The notes: generated by a model not told the origin, from the letters alone. DNA of 64,000 bases from CAXXOZ01 sp963676435 (GCA_963676435.2 CAXXOZ010000006.1:124001-188000), one strand, 5' to 3'. Shown: positions 17,155 through 27,510, counted from the stretch's first letter. Numbers and translations: made by a program.

Positions 17155-19419
17155 TTAACCCTTGTTATAATTTATTAAACATCCAGAAAGAATAATTTCT
17201 CTTTCTTCGTTAGTAAGTTCTCCCATTTCCAGGTCAAATTGAACAAGTCCTTCTTTTTTAACAACATAAGCTTTTATAACTTTTTTTGCTTCCTCAATAG
17301 CTTTTCTAATCTGAGGAACATATATATAATCACTATTTGTAAACGGTAAGTCTTCTTTTTTAAATATAAACGGTAACATACCCCAGTTTATAAGGTTAGA
17401 ACGATATCTTTTTGTAGCATATTCTCTTGCTATGTTTGCCCATCCACCTAAAACTTTTTGGCATGATGCAGCCTGTTCTCTTGCTGAACCGTCTCCCGGC
17501 TTAACTGCATATATAACACTTCCGATACCAGTTTTTTCTTGATCAAATTCACTTTGACTTCCTTTGATTGTATCAAACACATCTTTGATTTCTGGATATG
17601 CTTCTTCTGGCTTTTCATTGCTTAATCTAGCTTTTTCTGCAACTGCAACTTCTTTCGCTCTGCATACATACTCTGGTACTTTTCTTGAAAGAGTAAATTC
17701 AGCTAGTCCTAGTGGATTTGAACGGTATGAAGATGTCTCACCTGAAGGTATTAATTCATCAGTTGTTGTAACAGGATCATGAATTTCTGCTACTACTTTT
17801 AAAATTAAATCTTCAGTTAATGCTGACATTTCTGGCCAGTCTTTTATATTCGGACCAAATTTTATTTCTACAGATTCATCTGCAATTCCTTTTGAATCAA
17901 AAACTCTGTTTTCGTATATGGTTTTATCAAAGAAATATTTTGGTTTTGTATACTTGGCGTCGTACTCTGTTGCTGGTGTTAGATAACCTTTGTTTGCTGC
18001 TGTTGCTGCAATTGATTTTGCATCCATAAGAGCAACTGAAGAAATTTGTCCATTTTGAAGTTTTGATCCTTCTCTGTTAGGGAAATTTCTAGTTGAGTGT
18101 CTTATACTAAACGCATTATTTGCAGGAGTATCACCCGCTCCAAAACAAGGGCCACAAAAAGCTGTTTTTACTATTGCTCCTGCTGCCATAAGGTTTGCAA
18201 CAGCTCCATTTCTAACCAGTTCCATATAAATTGGTGTACTTGCTGGATAAACACTTAAATCAAACTCATCTGATCCTATGTTTGCTCCTTTTAAAATATC
18301 TGCTGCATCGGCAATATTTTCAAAGCCTCCACCTGCACATCCTGCAATAATTCCCTGATCTACATATAATTTTCCATTTTTCACTTTATCTTTAAGTTTA
18401 AAATCAACTTTTCCGTCTAAGCTTACAAGTGCTCTTTTTTCACACTCATCCAATATATCAAGTAAGTTGTTATTCACATCTTCGATTGCATAGGTATTAC
18501 TTGGATGGAAAGGCATCGCTATCATAGGTCTTATTTTACTTAAATCTACTTTTACAAGTCCATCATAATAAGCAGTTGATTTTGGGTTTAATTCTTTATA
18601 CTCATGACCTCTACCATGAATTTCATAGAACTCTTTTACTTTATCATCAGTTTTCCAAATAGATGATAAGCAAGTTGTCTCTGTAGTCATTACATCAACA
18701 CCAATTCTAAAGTCAACACTTAATTTATCTACACCTGGTCCAACAAATTCCATGATTTTGTTATTTACATATCCATTTTCAAAAACTTCACCAATAATTG
18801 CTAAAGCAACATCCTGAGGACCAACACCTTTCATTGGTTCACCTTCAAGATAAATACAAATAACTTCTGGTAGGTTTATATCATATGTCTGTAAAAGTAA
18901 CTGTTTTACAAGCTCTGGTCCGCCTTCTCCCATCGCCATAGTTCCAAGTGCACCATATCTGGTGTGACTATCAGAACCTAAAATCATGCTCCCACATGAT
19001 GCTAGCATTTCTCTGGCATACTGGTGAATAACAGCCTGGTGAGGAGGTACATATATACCACCATATCTTTTTGCGCAAGTTAAACCATACATATGATCAT
19101 CTTCGTTAATTGTTCCACCAACTGCACATAAGCTATTATGACAATTTGTAAGAACATAAGGAATAGGAAATTTTTCCAGTCCAGACGCCCTTGCTGTCTG
19201 GATAATTCCAACATATGTTATGTCATGAGAAGTCAGTTTATCAAATTTGATTTTTAACTTTTTCATGTCATCAGTTGTATTGTGATCTTTTAATATGCTA
19301 TACGCAATAGTATTTTTTCTTGCCTCTTCGGCACAAGTACCACCACTACATTCTTCGTCTGTGTAAACTATTTGATTCCCATTTTTTAAATAAATAGGAC
19401 TTTCGCTTAATTCAATCAT
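17155..19419 (-). CDS. Aconitase-family hydratase (YbhJ-like)
   Basis: A 754-residue iron-sulfur dehydratase of the aconitase superfamily. The cluster-ligating cysteines are seen in GIIAGCAGGGFENI and TAFCGPCFGAGDTPAN; other family signatures are GGTCAEEARKNTIAYSI, LGSDSHTRYGALG and the swivel-domain stretch beginning GVGSVIYAVKPGDGSAREQA in type. Length and domain order match the YbhJ-like putative hydratases common in Clostridia, not the 900-residue AcnA or 640-residue clostridial aconitase. It may hydrate citrate/isocitrate or a related tricarboxylic acid; the substrate is not set by the sequence. The ATG is preceded by AGGAGG. Confidence 0.85.
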   Translation of the reverse strand: MIELSESPIYLKNGNQIVYTDEECSGGTCAEEARKNTIAYSILKDHNTTDDMKKLKIKFDKLTSHDITYVGIIQTARASGLEKFPIPYVLTNCHNSLCAVGGTINEDDHMYGLTCAKRYGGIYVPPHQAVIHQYAREMLASCGSMILGSDSHTRYGALGTMAMGEGGPELVKQLLLQTYDINLPEVICIYLEGEPMKGVGPQDVALAIIGEVFENGYVNNKIMEFVGPGVDKLSVDFRIGVDVMTTETTCLSSIWKTDDKVKEFYEIHGRGHEYKELNPKSTAYYDGLVKVDLSKIRPMIAMPFHPSNTYAIEDVNNNLLDILDECEKRALVSLDGKVDFKLKDKVKNGKLYVDQGIIAGCAGGGFENIADAADILKGANIGSDEFDLSVYPASTPIYMELVRNGAVANLMAAGAIVKTAFCGPCFGAGDTPANNAFSIRHSTRNFPNREGSKLQNGQISSVALMDAKSIAATAANKGYLTPATEYDAKYTKPKYFFDKTIYENRVFDSKGIADESVEIKFGPNIKDWPEMSALTEDLILKVVAEIHDPVTTTDELIPSGETSSYRSNPLGLAEFTLSRKVPEYVCRAKEVAVAEKARLSNEKPEEAYPEIKDVFDTIKGSQSEFDQEKTGIGSVIYAVKPGDGSAREQAASCQKVLGGWANIAREYATKRYRSNLINWGMLPFIFKKEDLPFTNSDYIYVPQIRKAIEEAKKVIKAYVVKKEGLVQFDLEMGELTNEEREIILSGCLINYNKG

Positions 19420-19483
19420 TATTTACCTCCTAAATTTTAACTCGAATATATATTTTACTGTTTTTATCTCTTATATGCAATAC

Positions 19484-20632
19484 TTATCCAAATTTTTCTC
19501 TTTTTCTTATAATATTTCCGTAATCTGACATATATCTTTGGTCATAACATCTATTATTAAAAACTATACAAGCCCTTCCAAACTCTTTGGCGCTATATAA
19601 ACTCTTATCTGCTGCTTCATACATTATTTCATAATCTTCGTGTGTTGAAGGTTTTTCACAAACCAGGCCCATACTTACTGTAACAAAAGGAAGAAAGTTG
19701 TTGTGGGCATGTTTGATTTCAAGTGCTTCTATATCTGCCTTAAGTCTTTTTGCCCATAGAATTGAATCCTTGCCATCTATACCACTTAAACAAACTATAA
19801 ATTCTTCACCACCAACTCTTGCCGCAAAATCAGTTTTACGTCTAATTGCTTTTCTAATTATTTTTGAAATACTCTTTATACATTCATCACCCATAACATG
19901 ACCAAATTCATCATTATATTTCTTAAAATTATCAATGTCCAACATAATAAAAGCTACAGAAGTCTTCTCCCTAATCCAATGTGGCCATAAAGATTCAATG
20001 CTTCTTTCTAGACCTCTTCTATTTAACAAACCTGTCATTCTATCTGTTTCCGACATTTTTATAGCTGTTGTTAATTGTGTTTTATACCTGGTATTTAAAA
20101 CACAGTTTTTATATCTTATATATGAAAGTAAGCTACATAAAAACACAAACATGAAAACAAAAGAACAAATACCTGCGTCAAATGTTTTAAGATAACATAA
20201 AGCTACAGCAGTAAATATATTAATTACTACAAATGTTAAAAACTCATATTTAATAAAAATTGGAGTTAAGCTTGAAATAATTAGCATGACAGCCAGAAAA
20301 AAGAATGTTCCTACATTTGTTGATGCACCAAAACCTGCTCCTATAAATAAACAGTAAAATGATAACCAAAAAATATAATATGTAGATCTATAATTATTTT
20401 TTAAATTGTATTTAAGAAGTGCAAATGAAATTATTAAAAAGAGCCCAAATACAAATATCGAAAGATATACTAATGAATTATTGATTGGGTTGATAGACTT
20501 TAAAATAAGCTTATGTAGGAAAAGATATATTAAAGTAGTTACCAACAAAACCAACGAAAGCATTAAAACGCTGGCAACATTTCTTCTTTTTATGATTCCA
20601 TATATTTGCTCATCACTGTAGCGAATCATCAT
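19484..20632 (-). CDS. Membrane-bound GGDEF diguanylate cyclase
   Basis: A 382-residue protein with about six hydrophobic segments in residues 15-170 and a C-terminal GGDEF domain that starts at DRMTGLLNRRG. The active-site loop is intact as GGEEF, and RKTD five residues before it matches the allosteric I-site RxxD. It should therefore make c-di-GMP from two GTP and be product-inhibited. No named sensor domain is recognised in the membrane part. It is encoded between the aconitase-type gene and the PocR/AraC operon; a TTGACG at 20704-20709 may be part of its own promoter. Confidence 0.92.
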   Translation of the reverse strand: MMIRYSDEQIYGIIKRRNVASVLMLSLVLLVTTLIYLFLHKLILKSINPINNSLVYLSIFVFGLFLIISFALLKYNLKNNYRSTYYIFWLSFYCLFIGAGFGASTNVGTFFFLAVMLIISSLTPIFIKYEFLTFVVINIFTAVALCYLKTFDAGICSFVFMFVFLCSLLSYIRYKNCVLNTRYKTQLTTAIKMSETDRMTGLLNRRGLERSIESLWPHWIREKTSVAFIMLDIDNFKKYNDEFGHVMGDECIKSISKIIRKAIRRKTDFAARVGGEEFIVCLSGIDGKDSILWAKRLKADIEALEIKHAHNNFLPFVTVSMGLVCEKPSTHEDYEIMYEAADKSLYSAKEFGRACIVFNNRCYDQRYMSDYGNIIRKREKFG

Positions 20633-20732
20633 TTACCCCCACATTAATCCAAAGAGATAGTATAAATAAACACACCGCACCACAATATATAGATATCATT
20701 ATACGTCAAAATAAATTTTTAGTCAATTATTC

Positions 20733-21974
20733 CTAATCTAAACTTCCTTCGTCTCTAAAACCACTACCCCTGTTTTCTCGATATTTTTTAGGAGTAATGC
20801 CTATGAGATTTTTAAACACCTTTGTATAATAACTTTGATCTTCAAAACCACATGCGTTTGCAATTTCAATAATACTCATATTGTCTTCTAGTAATAAATT
20901 CTTGCTTTTATCAACCCTAACCATATTAATGTAAGAAGAAATGCTATAACTAGTTTCTTTTTTAAAAATACTACTTAAATATGTTTTGCTTAAATATGTA
21001 GCTTCAGCAATTTCTTCTAGGGTTAATTTTTTACTATAGTTACTTTTTATATATTCAATGGTTTTATACACAACATCTGCATGTTTTATATCTGCAAAGT
21101 CAAAAGTATATGATATAAATCTCTGGAGCATAGTTGAAATCCAAGCACTTAGTTCTTCAATAGTCTTAAAGCCTTCTATATGTCCCATAAAATTTTGGTT
21201 TAATAAAAATATTTCATTTGCATCTGCCCCTGCATCAATAGCCGCTCTAGAAATGACAACTACCAATTCCATTAGCCTTGGTTTAATAAGCTGGATATCA
21301 GAATTATTTGAAATATAAATATGCGCTAATAACTGATTTAAAAGAATTTGAGAGCCTTCTTTATCCCTATTTCTAACAGCTGTTCTAAGCTTTCTTTCAC
21401 TCGCAATTGGATATGCATAATGCTCATCAACTTCAATACTTTTCATTCTTTCTGCGTAAATAGTATTTAAAAACTGTTCTTGACTGTAAGAATACTTGCC
21501 TGACATACCATGTGTAACACCTGATATTTCCGCAGTAACTGTCATCATTACTCTTGACATACTATGAAGAACTTCTGGATCTATTGTTTTCATCTTTGAA
21601 ACTACTGGCTCCATTTCTGGACATGGCAATTCATTTAAAACATCTTCCATATTACCAACACAAGCAGGACCTAAAACAATACCACCCTCGAATTCTCCTT
21701 TTTCGTTTGATATTGAAGACGCAACTAAAACTAGACTTATAGGACAATGGTATATATATATCCCGTCATATCTATACGCCTCACTACATCCATATAAAAA
21801 CACATTAATACCATCACATTTGTTATAAGTACATTTTCTACAAAATTCATGCTCTTTTTTCGCTTCAGCAAAAAGCTCTCTGGCCTCATAATTAATGGGT
21901 ACCACGGGTATTCCAAAAATGTTCTCAAAATGTTTACTGTATTCTATTGTTTTTCCTAATAAGTAATCTTTCAT
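20733..21974 (-). CDS. AraC-family regulator with PocR ligand-binding domain
   Basis: A 413-residue cytoplasmic regulator. The N-terminal half is a PocR-type domain: CRKCTYNKCDG and YIYHCPISLVLVASSI with conserved cysteines, then GGIVLGPACVGN. PocR domains are thought to bind small hydrocarbon-type ligands such as 1,3-propanediol. The C-terminal 100 residues are a double helix-turn-helix AraC domain (LTLEEIAEATYLSKTYLSSI, then IIEIANACGFEDQSYYTKVF and GITPKKYREN). It follows xpt by 15 bases in an operon with an FAD oxidoreductase. Targets are unknown; no propanediol or ethanolamine genes are in the window. Confidence 0.9.
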   Translation of the reverse strand: MKDYLLGKTIEYSKHFENIFGIPVVPINYEARELFAEAKKEHEFCRKCTYNKCDGINVFLYGCSEAYRYDGIYIYHCPISLVLVASSISNEKGEFEGGIVLGPACVGNMEDVLNELPCPEMEPVVSKMKTIDPEVLHSMSRVMMTVTAEISGVTHGMSGKYSYSQEQFLNTIYAERMKSIEVDEHYAYPIASERKLRTAVRNRDKEGSQILLNQLLAHIYISNNSDIQLIKPRLMELVVVISRAAIDAGADANEIFLLNQNFMGHIEGFKTIEELSAWISTMLQRFISYTFDFADIKHADVVYKTIEYIKSNYSKKLTLEEIAEATYLSKTYLSSIFKKETSYSISSYINMVRVDKSKNLLLEDNMSIIEIANACGFEDQSYYTKVFKNLIGITPKKYRENRGSGFRDEGSLD

Positions 21975-21989
21975 TTTGTTTTCCTTTAT

Positions 21990-22562
21990 CTATCTGAACT
22001 TTACTCCATTTATTTCATCCATTGAATCTATAACCGCGAGAGACTCAAGTCTTATTCCTTTTTCTTTAACTCTCTCTCCACCTTTTTGAAATCCTTTTTC
22101 TATAACAATTCCTGCACCTACCAAAGTAGCACCTGAATCTTTAATAAGGTCTGACAATCCAATAATTGCACTTCCTTCTGCAAGAAAATCGTCAATAATG
22201 AGAACTTTATCTTCCTCATTCAAAAAGTCTTTGGAGACTATTATGTCATAAACCTTCCCATGTGTAAAGGATTCTACTACTGATGTATATACATCACCAG
22301 CTATATTTTTAGTTTTACTTTTTTTTGCAAAAACCACTGGGACTTTAAAATACTGAGCGACTATACAAGCAATCCCTATTCCTGAAGCTTCTATTGTAAG
22401 TATTTTATTTATTTCAACATCAGAAAATCTTCTTTTAAATTCTTTTCCTATTTCACAAAATAAATCAACATCCATTTGATGATTTAAAAAACTATCCACT
22501 TTTAAGACGTTTTTATCTCGTACTTTTCCATCTTTAATAATTCTATCTTTTAAAAGCTGCAT
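21990..22562 (-). CDS. xpt: Xanthine phosphoribosyltransferase
   Basis: A purine salvage enzyme that makes XMP from xanthine and PRPP. The 190-residue protein opens MQLLKDRIIKDGKV, the standard Xpt start, has LTIEASGIGIACIVAQYFKV and the PRPP-binding motif VLIIDDFLAEGSA. Cytoplasmic dimer expected. It lies 12 bases downstream of an FAD oxidoreductase gene and upstream of the PocR/AraC gene. No purine riboswitch is seen directly before it, unlike many xpt genes in Firmicutes, because it is internal to an operon. Confidence 0.95.
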   Translation of the reverse strand: MQLLKDRIIKDGKVRDKNVLKVDSFLNHQMDVDLFCEIGKEFKRRFSDVEINKILTIEASGIGIACIVAQYFKVPVVFAKKSKTKNIAGDVYTSVVESFTHGKVYDIIVSKDFLNEEDKVLIIDDFLAEGSAIIGLSDLIKDSGATLVGAGIVIEKGFQKGGERVKEKGIRLESLAVIDSMDEINGVKFR

Positions 22563-22574
22563 TTTAATTCCCTT

Positions 22575-23972
22575 CTATAGTAAAGTCTTTGCCATCATAA
22601 CACCCATAGCTGAAGCCATCATCAATCCTCTGGTCCATCCACTAGAGTCGCCTAAACAATGAAGGTTTTTAACATTAGTATTTAAATCAGTATCCATTTT
22701 TACTCTGTTACTATAAAATTTTAACTCTGGAGAATATAATAATGTTTCAATCCCAGCAAAACCTGGAACTACATTATCAACAGCCTGAATAAAATTAATT
22801 ATATTCGTCATGGCTCTATAAGGCATAGCCGCTGTTATATCTCCTGCAACAGCATCTGGGATAGTTGGCCTAACATTTGACTGTTCAAGCTCTTTTTCCC
22901 ATGTTCTTTTACCATCAAGAATATCTCCATATCTTTGAACTAATATATGACCATTTGCAAGCATATTAGTTAGTTCTCCAACCTTTTTAGCGTATGCTAT
23001 AGGCTGATTAAAAGGTTCTGTAAAGTTGTGTGAGCATAAAATAGCAAGGTTTGTATTGTTTGACTTTAAGTCTTTATAAGAATGTCCGTTAACCACTGAC
23101 AGGCTATTGTCATAATTTTCCTGACTAACAAAACCTCCTGGATTTTGACAAAATGTTCTAACTTTATTTTTAAATGGCTTTGGATATCCAATCAATTTTG
23201 ATTCGTATAATACCTTATTAACTTCTTCCATTATTTCATTTCTTACTTCGACTCTTACTCCTATATCAACAGTTCCAGGCTGATGAGCAATATTATGCTC
23301 TTCACAAACTTTTTCTAACCAGTCTGCACCCTTTCTTCCTGTTGCTATAATAATATGATCTCCAAATATTTCTCTTTTTTCCTGCTTTTTCTTAACATCC
23401 TCAATAATAACACCTTTGCAAGCATCACCTTCCAAAATAATGTTTTCACAAATGTGCTCAAAAATAATTTCAACTCCGTTTACGAGTAGGTAATCTTCAA
23501 TTGATGCGTAAATAAGCTGGGCTTTTTCAGTTCCTAGATGTCTAATAGGACAATCAACCAATTTAAGTCCTGATTGTATTGCTTTTCTTCTGATTTCTTT
23601 TATCTTTTCTTCATTACCCAAACCTTCAATTCTATCATCTGCACCAAACTCCAGATAAATTTTATCTGTATAATCTATTGTTTTTTGAACATATTCTTCT
23701 CCCATTAGTCTAGGTAAGTCCCCTCCTACCTCACTACTTAAAGAAAGCTTTCCATCAGAAAATGCTCCTGCTCCTGAAAAACCTGTAGTTATATGACAAT
23801 ATGGTTTACAATTAACACACTCTTTTGTTTTAGATTTCGGGCAACTTCTTTTTCTAATTTCCTTACCCTTTTCAATAATAACTATTTTTCCCTTATATTT
23901 ATTTCTAATTAATTCTAAAGCAGTAAAAATCCCTGCCGGGCCTGCTCCAACTATAACAATATCATATTTCAC
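22575..23972 (-). CDS. NAD(P)/FAD-dependent dehydrogenase (HI0933/RnfC-unrelated, FAD-binding type)
   Basis: An FAD-dependent oxidoreductase of about 465 residues. The start is a GTG at 23972: AAAAGGAGGG sits ten bases before it, and lies inside the longer open frame that begins at ATG 24002, so that ATG cannot be the start. The N-terminus DIVIVGAGPAGIFTALELI is the dinucleotide-binding fold. Four cysteines cluster in SCPKSKTKECVNCKPYCHI. Further on are GFSGAGAFSDGKLSLS, IIATGRKGADWLEKV and a C-terminal LHCLGDSSGWTRGLMMASAM. The pattern is typical of uncharacterised clostridial FAD-dependent dehydrogenases. Substrate is unknown. First gene of the operon with xpt and PocR/AraC. Confidence 0.85.
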   Translation of the reverse strand: MKYDIVIVGAGPAGIFTALELIRNKYKGKIVIIEKGKEIRKRSCPKSKTKECVNCKPYCHITTGFSGAGAFSDGKLSLSSEVGGDLPRLMGEEYVQKTIDYTDKIYLEFGADDRIEGLGNEEKIKEIRRKAIQSGLKLVDCPIRHLGTEKAQLIYASIEDYLLVNGVEIIFEHICENIILEGDACKGVIIEDVKKKQEKREIFGDHIIIATGRKGADWLEKVCEEHNIAHQPGTVDIGVRVEVRNEIMEEVNKVLYESKLIGYPKPFKNKVRTFCQNPGGFVSQENYDNSLSVVNGHSYKDLKSNNTNLAILCSHNFTEPFNQPIAYAKKVGELTNMLANGHILVQRYGDILDGKRTWEKELEQSNVRPTIPDAVAGDITAAMPYRAMTNIINFIQAVDNVVPGFAGIETLLYSPELKFYSNRVKMDTDLNTNVKNLHCLGDSSGWTRGLMMASAMGVMMAKTLL

Positions 23973-24017
23973 TTTAAATTTACCCTCCTTTTGGATAAAC
24001 AAATTTTTACTCTAACA

Positions 24018-24046
24018 AGTATATACTTTTATTTATAAAATGTAAA
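24018..24046 (-). promoter_or_regulatory. Promoter of the FAD oxidoreductase-xpt-AraC operon
   Basis: On the minus strand TTTACA (24041-24046), 17 bases, TATACT (24018-24023), 46 bases before the GTG start. Confidence 0.7.
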
Positions 24047-24080
24047 GATTTCATATATATGGTCCTTTGTCTTCATTTCC

Positions 24081-24109
24081 TTGATAGTTTTTAAATAGTG
24101 AAGTATAAT
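24081..24109 (+). promoter_or_regulatory. Promoter of the GGDEF-EAL/radical SAM/ABC operon
   Basis: TTGATA (24081-24086), 17 bases, TATAAT (24104-24109), 60 bases before the ATG. Confidence 0.75.
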
Positions 24110-24168
24110 ACAAATAGTAATAATTATTATTTTATATCTAAATTATAAAACACTACAAGGGTGAATAT

Positions 24169-26178
24169 ATGACTACAAAAAAGGAACGAATGTTAACGAT
24201 ACCAGTATTGTTAGCAAAACTAAAAGAGTCTGAAGATTTAAATGAAATAATTATATATGAAAACAAACTTGCCAGTATGATTGCATCACCATTAATGTAT
24301 TTCACGGCAATAAGCAGTTTTTTGGTAGTTTACTTGTTTTATAACGAACCTATACAAAAATCAATTCTAACAAGCTTGATTTTCATTGTATTAGGGTTTA
24401 TGTTTGATATATTTTCAAGAATTAAAATAAATCCAATTTTCGCCTCACATATTATTTCTATATTATATGGAGTCATACCTATAGTTGCTTTGATAAGATT
24501 ATATGAATATATGGGTCCATCAGTATGGTCAATATATTGTCTACAATTAGGCTTTTCTATTTATAGAACTAGAAAAGAAATGACGACTTTTGTCGGCTTA
24601 TCAACTTTGCTATCTATTGTCTATGTTTTTATTAACCTGACAAAATTTAAAATTGAATTAACCTTAACCTTTTTTATAAGTCAGTTTATATTACTTGGCG
24701 TTATTTTTATTGTCTTTATTACCCTCCACAAATTAAACCAAAATAGAATATATAAGCTTGACAATAAAATTGAAACAATAATAAAGCAAAACAATGATAT
24801 TGCCGCTTTATATGAAGAAATCTCTGCAACAGATGAAGAACTAAAACTTCAAAACAGAAGATTAAAGGAAAGAGATAGGGAATTGTTTGATTTAGCATAT
24901 TTTGATCCTTTAACCTCTCTACCAAACAGACAAATGTTTACTGAGTTTTTAGAAGAACAGATAACTTATTCTATCGAAAAAGATCTATCTTTTTATTTGA
25001 TTTCAATTGATGTGGACTTTTTCAAAAAAATAAATGATACTATGGGACATAATGTTGGAGATTTTTTTATTAAATTTGTCGCTGAAAGACTTAATAACTC
25101 TATTAACGAATATGATTTTTTATGTAGAACAGGTGGGGATGAATTTTCAATCGTAGTAACAAGAGATATAAATGAAAAAACTTTATTAAAAGAAATGAAT
25201 TCTCTTAGAAAAAAGTTTTACGATCCTTTTAAAGTTCAAGAATCTGAATTTAGACTAACTGCTAGTTTTGGTGTTTCTGTATTTCCACGAGATGGAAATA
25301 CTTTCGAGGACTTAATAAAACACTCTGATATTGCCATGAACCATGCTAAAACAACTGGTAAAAATTGTGTGTGCTTCTTTGATAAAAAATTAAAAGATCA
25401 GGTTTTAGAAAAAACAACCATAGAAAATGAGATGTTAAAAGGATTAAAAAATAACGAATTTTATTTAATGTTCCAACCCCAATACAATTTATCCAACCAA
25501 AAAATAAGAAGCTTTGAAGTTTTAGCTAGATGGGAATCAAAAACTTTAGGTTTAGTGCCTCCTTTAAAGTTTATCCCTATTGCAGAAGAAACTGGGTTTA
25601 TAAATCAACTAGGAAACTGGATTCTTCGTAATGCGTGCTTAAAGTTCAACCAGATAAAACATAAATATGATATAGATTTAATGTTATCAGTTAATATTTC
25701 ATCATTGCAATTTAAAAACTCAACATTTTTAGAGGAAGTTAAAACAATACTAAAAGAAACGGAATTTGATCCTAAAAAACTTGAATTCGAATTAACTGAA
25801 TCTATATGTATAGAATCTTTTGAAGAGGTATATCATACTCTTTCAGAACTTAAAAAATTAGGAATAAAAGTAGCCCTAGACGATTTTGGAACAGGTTACT
25901 CTTCTCTTAGCTATTTAAAAAAATTACCTCTTGATATTATAAAGATAGACAAGTTTTTTATAGATGAAATAATAAAACCAGAAGAAAAAAACAAAGTTGT
26001 TGGAGATATAATTTCATTAGGTCACAGTTTAGGTTTTGAAATTGTTGCAGAGGGTGTTGAGTTTACAGAACAACAAAGCTATTTAACTGAACATTACTGT
26101 AATTTTGTGCAGGGTTATCTTTTCAACAAGCCGCTAAAAGAAAATGAAGTAAATGAATTATTTAACTATAAACCATAG
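24169..26178 (+). CDS. Membrane GGDEF-EAL protein
   Basis: A 669-residue protein with six or so hydrophobic segments in residues 40-190, a coiled-coil linker (YEEISATDEELKLQNRRLKE), a GGDEF domain (DPLTSLPNRQMF to CRTGGDEFSIVV) and an EAL domain. In the GGDEF domain the loop is intact, but the I-site position reads NEYD, so no RxxD. The EAL domain keeps EVLAR, ELTES, DDFGTGYSSLSYLK, KIDKFF, AEGVE and VQGYLF, so all metal and catalytic positions look competent. It may act as phosphodiesterase, cyclase or both. It is first in an operon whose next gene, for a radical SAM protein, begins 13 bases later. Confidence 0.92.
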   Translation: MTTKKERMLTIPVLLAKLKESEDLNEIIIYENKLASMIASPLMYFTAISSFLVVYLFYNEPIQKSILTSLIFIVLGFMFDIFSRIKINPIFASHIISILYGVIPIVALIRLYEYMGPSVWSIYCLQLGFSIYRTRKEMTTFVGLSTLLSIVYVFINLTKFKIELTLTFFISQFILLGVIFIVFITLHKLNQNRIYKLDNKIETIIKQNNDIAALYEEISATDEELKLQNRRLKERDRELFDLAYFDPLTSLPNRQMFTEFLEEQITYSIEKDLSFYLISIDVDFFKKINDTMGHNVGDFFIKFVAERLNNSINEYDFLCRTGGDEFSIVVTRDINEKTLLKEMNSLRKKFYDPFKVQESEFRLTASFGVSVFPRDGNTFEDLIKHSDIAMNHAKTTGKNCVCFFDKKLKDQVLEKTTIENEMLKGLKNNEFYLMFQPQYNLSNQKIRSFEVLARWESKTLGLVPPLKFIPIAEETGFINQLGNWILRNACLKFNQIKHKYDIDLMLSVNISSLQFKNSTFLEEVKTILKETEFDPKKLEFELTESICIESFEEVYHTLSELKKLGIKVALDDFGTGYSSLSYLKKLPLDIIKIDKFFIDEIIKPEEKNKVVGDIISLGHSLGFEIVAEGVEFTEQQSYLTEHYCNFVQGYLFNKPLKENEVNELFNYKP

Positions 26179-26191
26179 ATAGGAAGAAAAT

Positions 26192-27478
26192 ATGAAACAT
26201 TTAATGATTAATGGAAAAAGAGAAGATATACCTAAATTTCCACATCACAAAGAGTCTGTTTATCGTATCACACAATTTATGAGACCAAAAAGTTTTCTAA
26301 CGCATTTAACATATGCAAACTTTTTAACTATAAAAGAAGCATATAAAGGTTATAAAAACAAGTGCTCTATTCCAAGGGTTCTTCTTATAGATCCTACAAG
26401 TAGTTGTAATTTGAAGTGTAAGGGATGCTGGGCTGCTGATTATAAAAAGGGAGATAATTTAACTTTTGAAAAATTAGATGAAATTGTGACTGAGTCTGAA
26501 AAGTTGGGAATATTGGATATATTTTTTTCTGGCGGGGAACCACTAATGCGAAAAGGTGATATATTAAAACTATGCCGAAAGCATAAAAAAACAGCCTTTG
26601 CAGCTTTTACAAACGCTACTCTAATAGATGAAGAATTTGCGGATGAAATTGCAGAAGTAGGAAATCTTAATATGTTTGTAAGTATAGAAGGCACAAAAGA
26701 AGAAACAGATTTTAGACGTGGTGAAGGAACATATGACAAAGTTCTAAATGCAATGAAACTATTAAAAGAAAGAAACATCGGTTTTGCATTTTCGGCTTGC
26801 TATCATTCTGGAAACTATGAAACTATTTCTAGTAATGCTTTCCTTGATGATATGCGAAATAGAGGTTGCTGGTTTGGATGGCTGTTTAATTATGTACCAG
26901 TTGGTCAAGATGCAGATCTCTCTTTAGTATGTACACCTGAACAAAGGGCATATGTAAACGAAAAGATAACTAAATACAATGATAAAAACAATTATATGGC
27001 TATAGATTTTTGGAACAATGGTCATGCTGCTTACGGTTGCGTAGCTGCTGGAAGTGGGTTTTTGCATATTACTGCAAAAGGTGATGTAGAGCCTTGTGCT
27101 TTCTGTCATTACTCTGATTGTAATATCAATGATATGTCAGTTGTTGAAGCCCTAAGGTCACCATTTCTGACCAAATTTAGAGCGTCACAACCCTTTTCAA
27201 ATAATCCTTTAAGAGCTTGTCCGTTAATCGATGTGCCAGAAGGTATTATCAAGGTTGTAAATGATACTGATGCAAAGTCAACACATTATGCTGCTCCAGA
27301 ATCTGCAGAATCATTTGCTGCAAAGACAATGCCTAATTCAGAGAAATGGAAACCTGTTGCAAATGAATTGTATATATCTCTTGGAAAGAAAAAAATCAGG
27401 ATTTTTAATGCTTTTGTTAAGTTTCTAGACTTAAGAAAAAAAATAGGCGATGGAAGAAGAAAGTCTATCAGTAAATAA
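26192..27478 (+). CDS. Radical SAM protein with Cys-rich C-terminus
   Basis: A 428-residue radical SAM enzyme. The cluster motif is CNLKCKGCW (C-x3-C-x2-C) near residue 75, followed by FFSGGEPLMRKGD and a SIEGTKEETDFRRG stretch. The C-terminal third has CVAAGSGFLHITAKGDVEPC and further cysteines (AFCHYSDCN, ACPL), resembling a SPASM or Twitch auxiliary-cluster region. Such enzymes modify peptides, cofactors or lipids. No precursor-peptide gene is visible beside it. It is sandwiched between a GGDEF-EAL gene and a lipoprotein gene with ABC transporter, all on one strand with short gaps. Substrate unknown. Confidence 0.88.
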   Translation: MKHLMINGKREDIPKFPHHKESVYRITQFMRPKSFLTHLTYANFLTIKEAYKGYKNKCSIPRVLLIDPTSSCNLKCKGCWAADYKKGDNLTFEKLDEIVTESEKLGILDIFFSGGEPLMRKGDILKLCRKHKKTAFAAFTNATLIDEEFADEIAEVGNLNMFVSIEGTKEETDFRRGEGTYDKVLNAMKLLKERNIGFAFSACYHSGNYETISSNAFLDDMRNRGCWFGWLFNYVPVGQDADLSLVCTPEQRAYVNEKITKYNDKNNYMAIDFWNNGHAAYGCVAAGSGFLHITAKGDVEPCAFCHYSDCNINDMSVVEALRSPFLTKFRASQPFSNNPLRACPLIDVPEGIIKVVNDTDAKSTHYAAPESAESFAAKTMPNSEKWKPVANELYISLGKKKIRIFNAFVKFLDLRKKIGDGRRKSISK

Positions 27479-27510
27479 ATACTTTAAATTTTATTTAGGA
27501 GGAATTAGTT

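Noticed and set aside
21990..22562. Purine riboswitch before xpt
   Set aside because: Only 12 bases separate it from the upstream gene, and no aptamer-like sequence is present.
23973..24002. ATG 24002 as start of the FAD oxidoreductase
   Set aside because: The AAAAGGAGGG ribosome site lies inside the extra codons, so translation must begin at the GTG at 23972.
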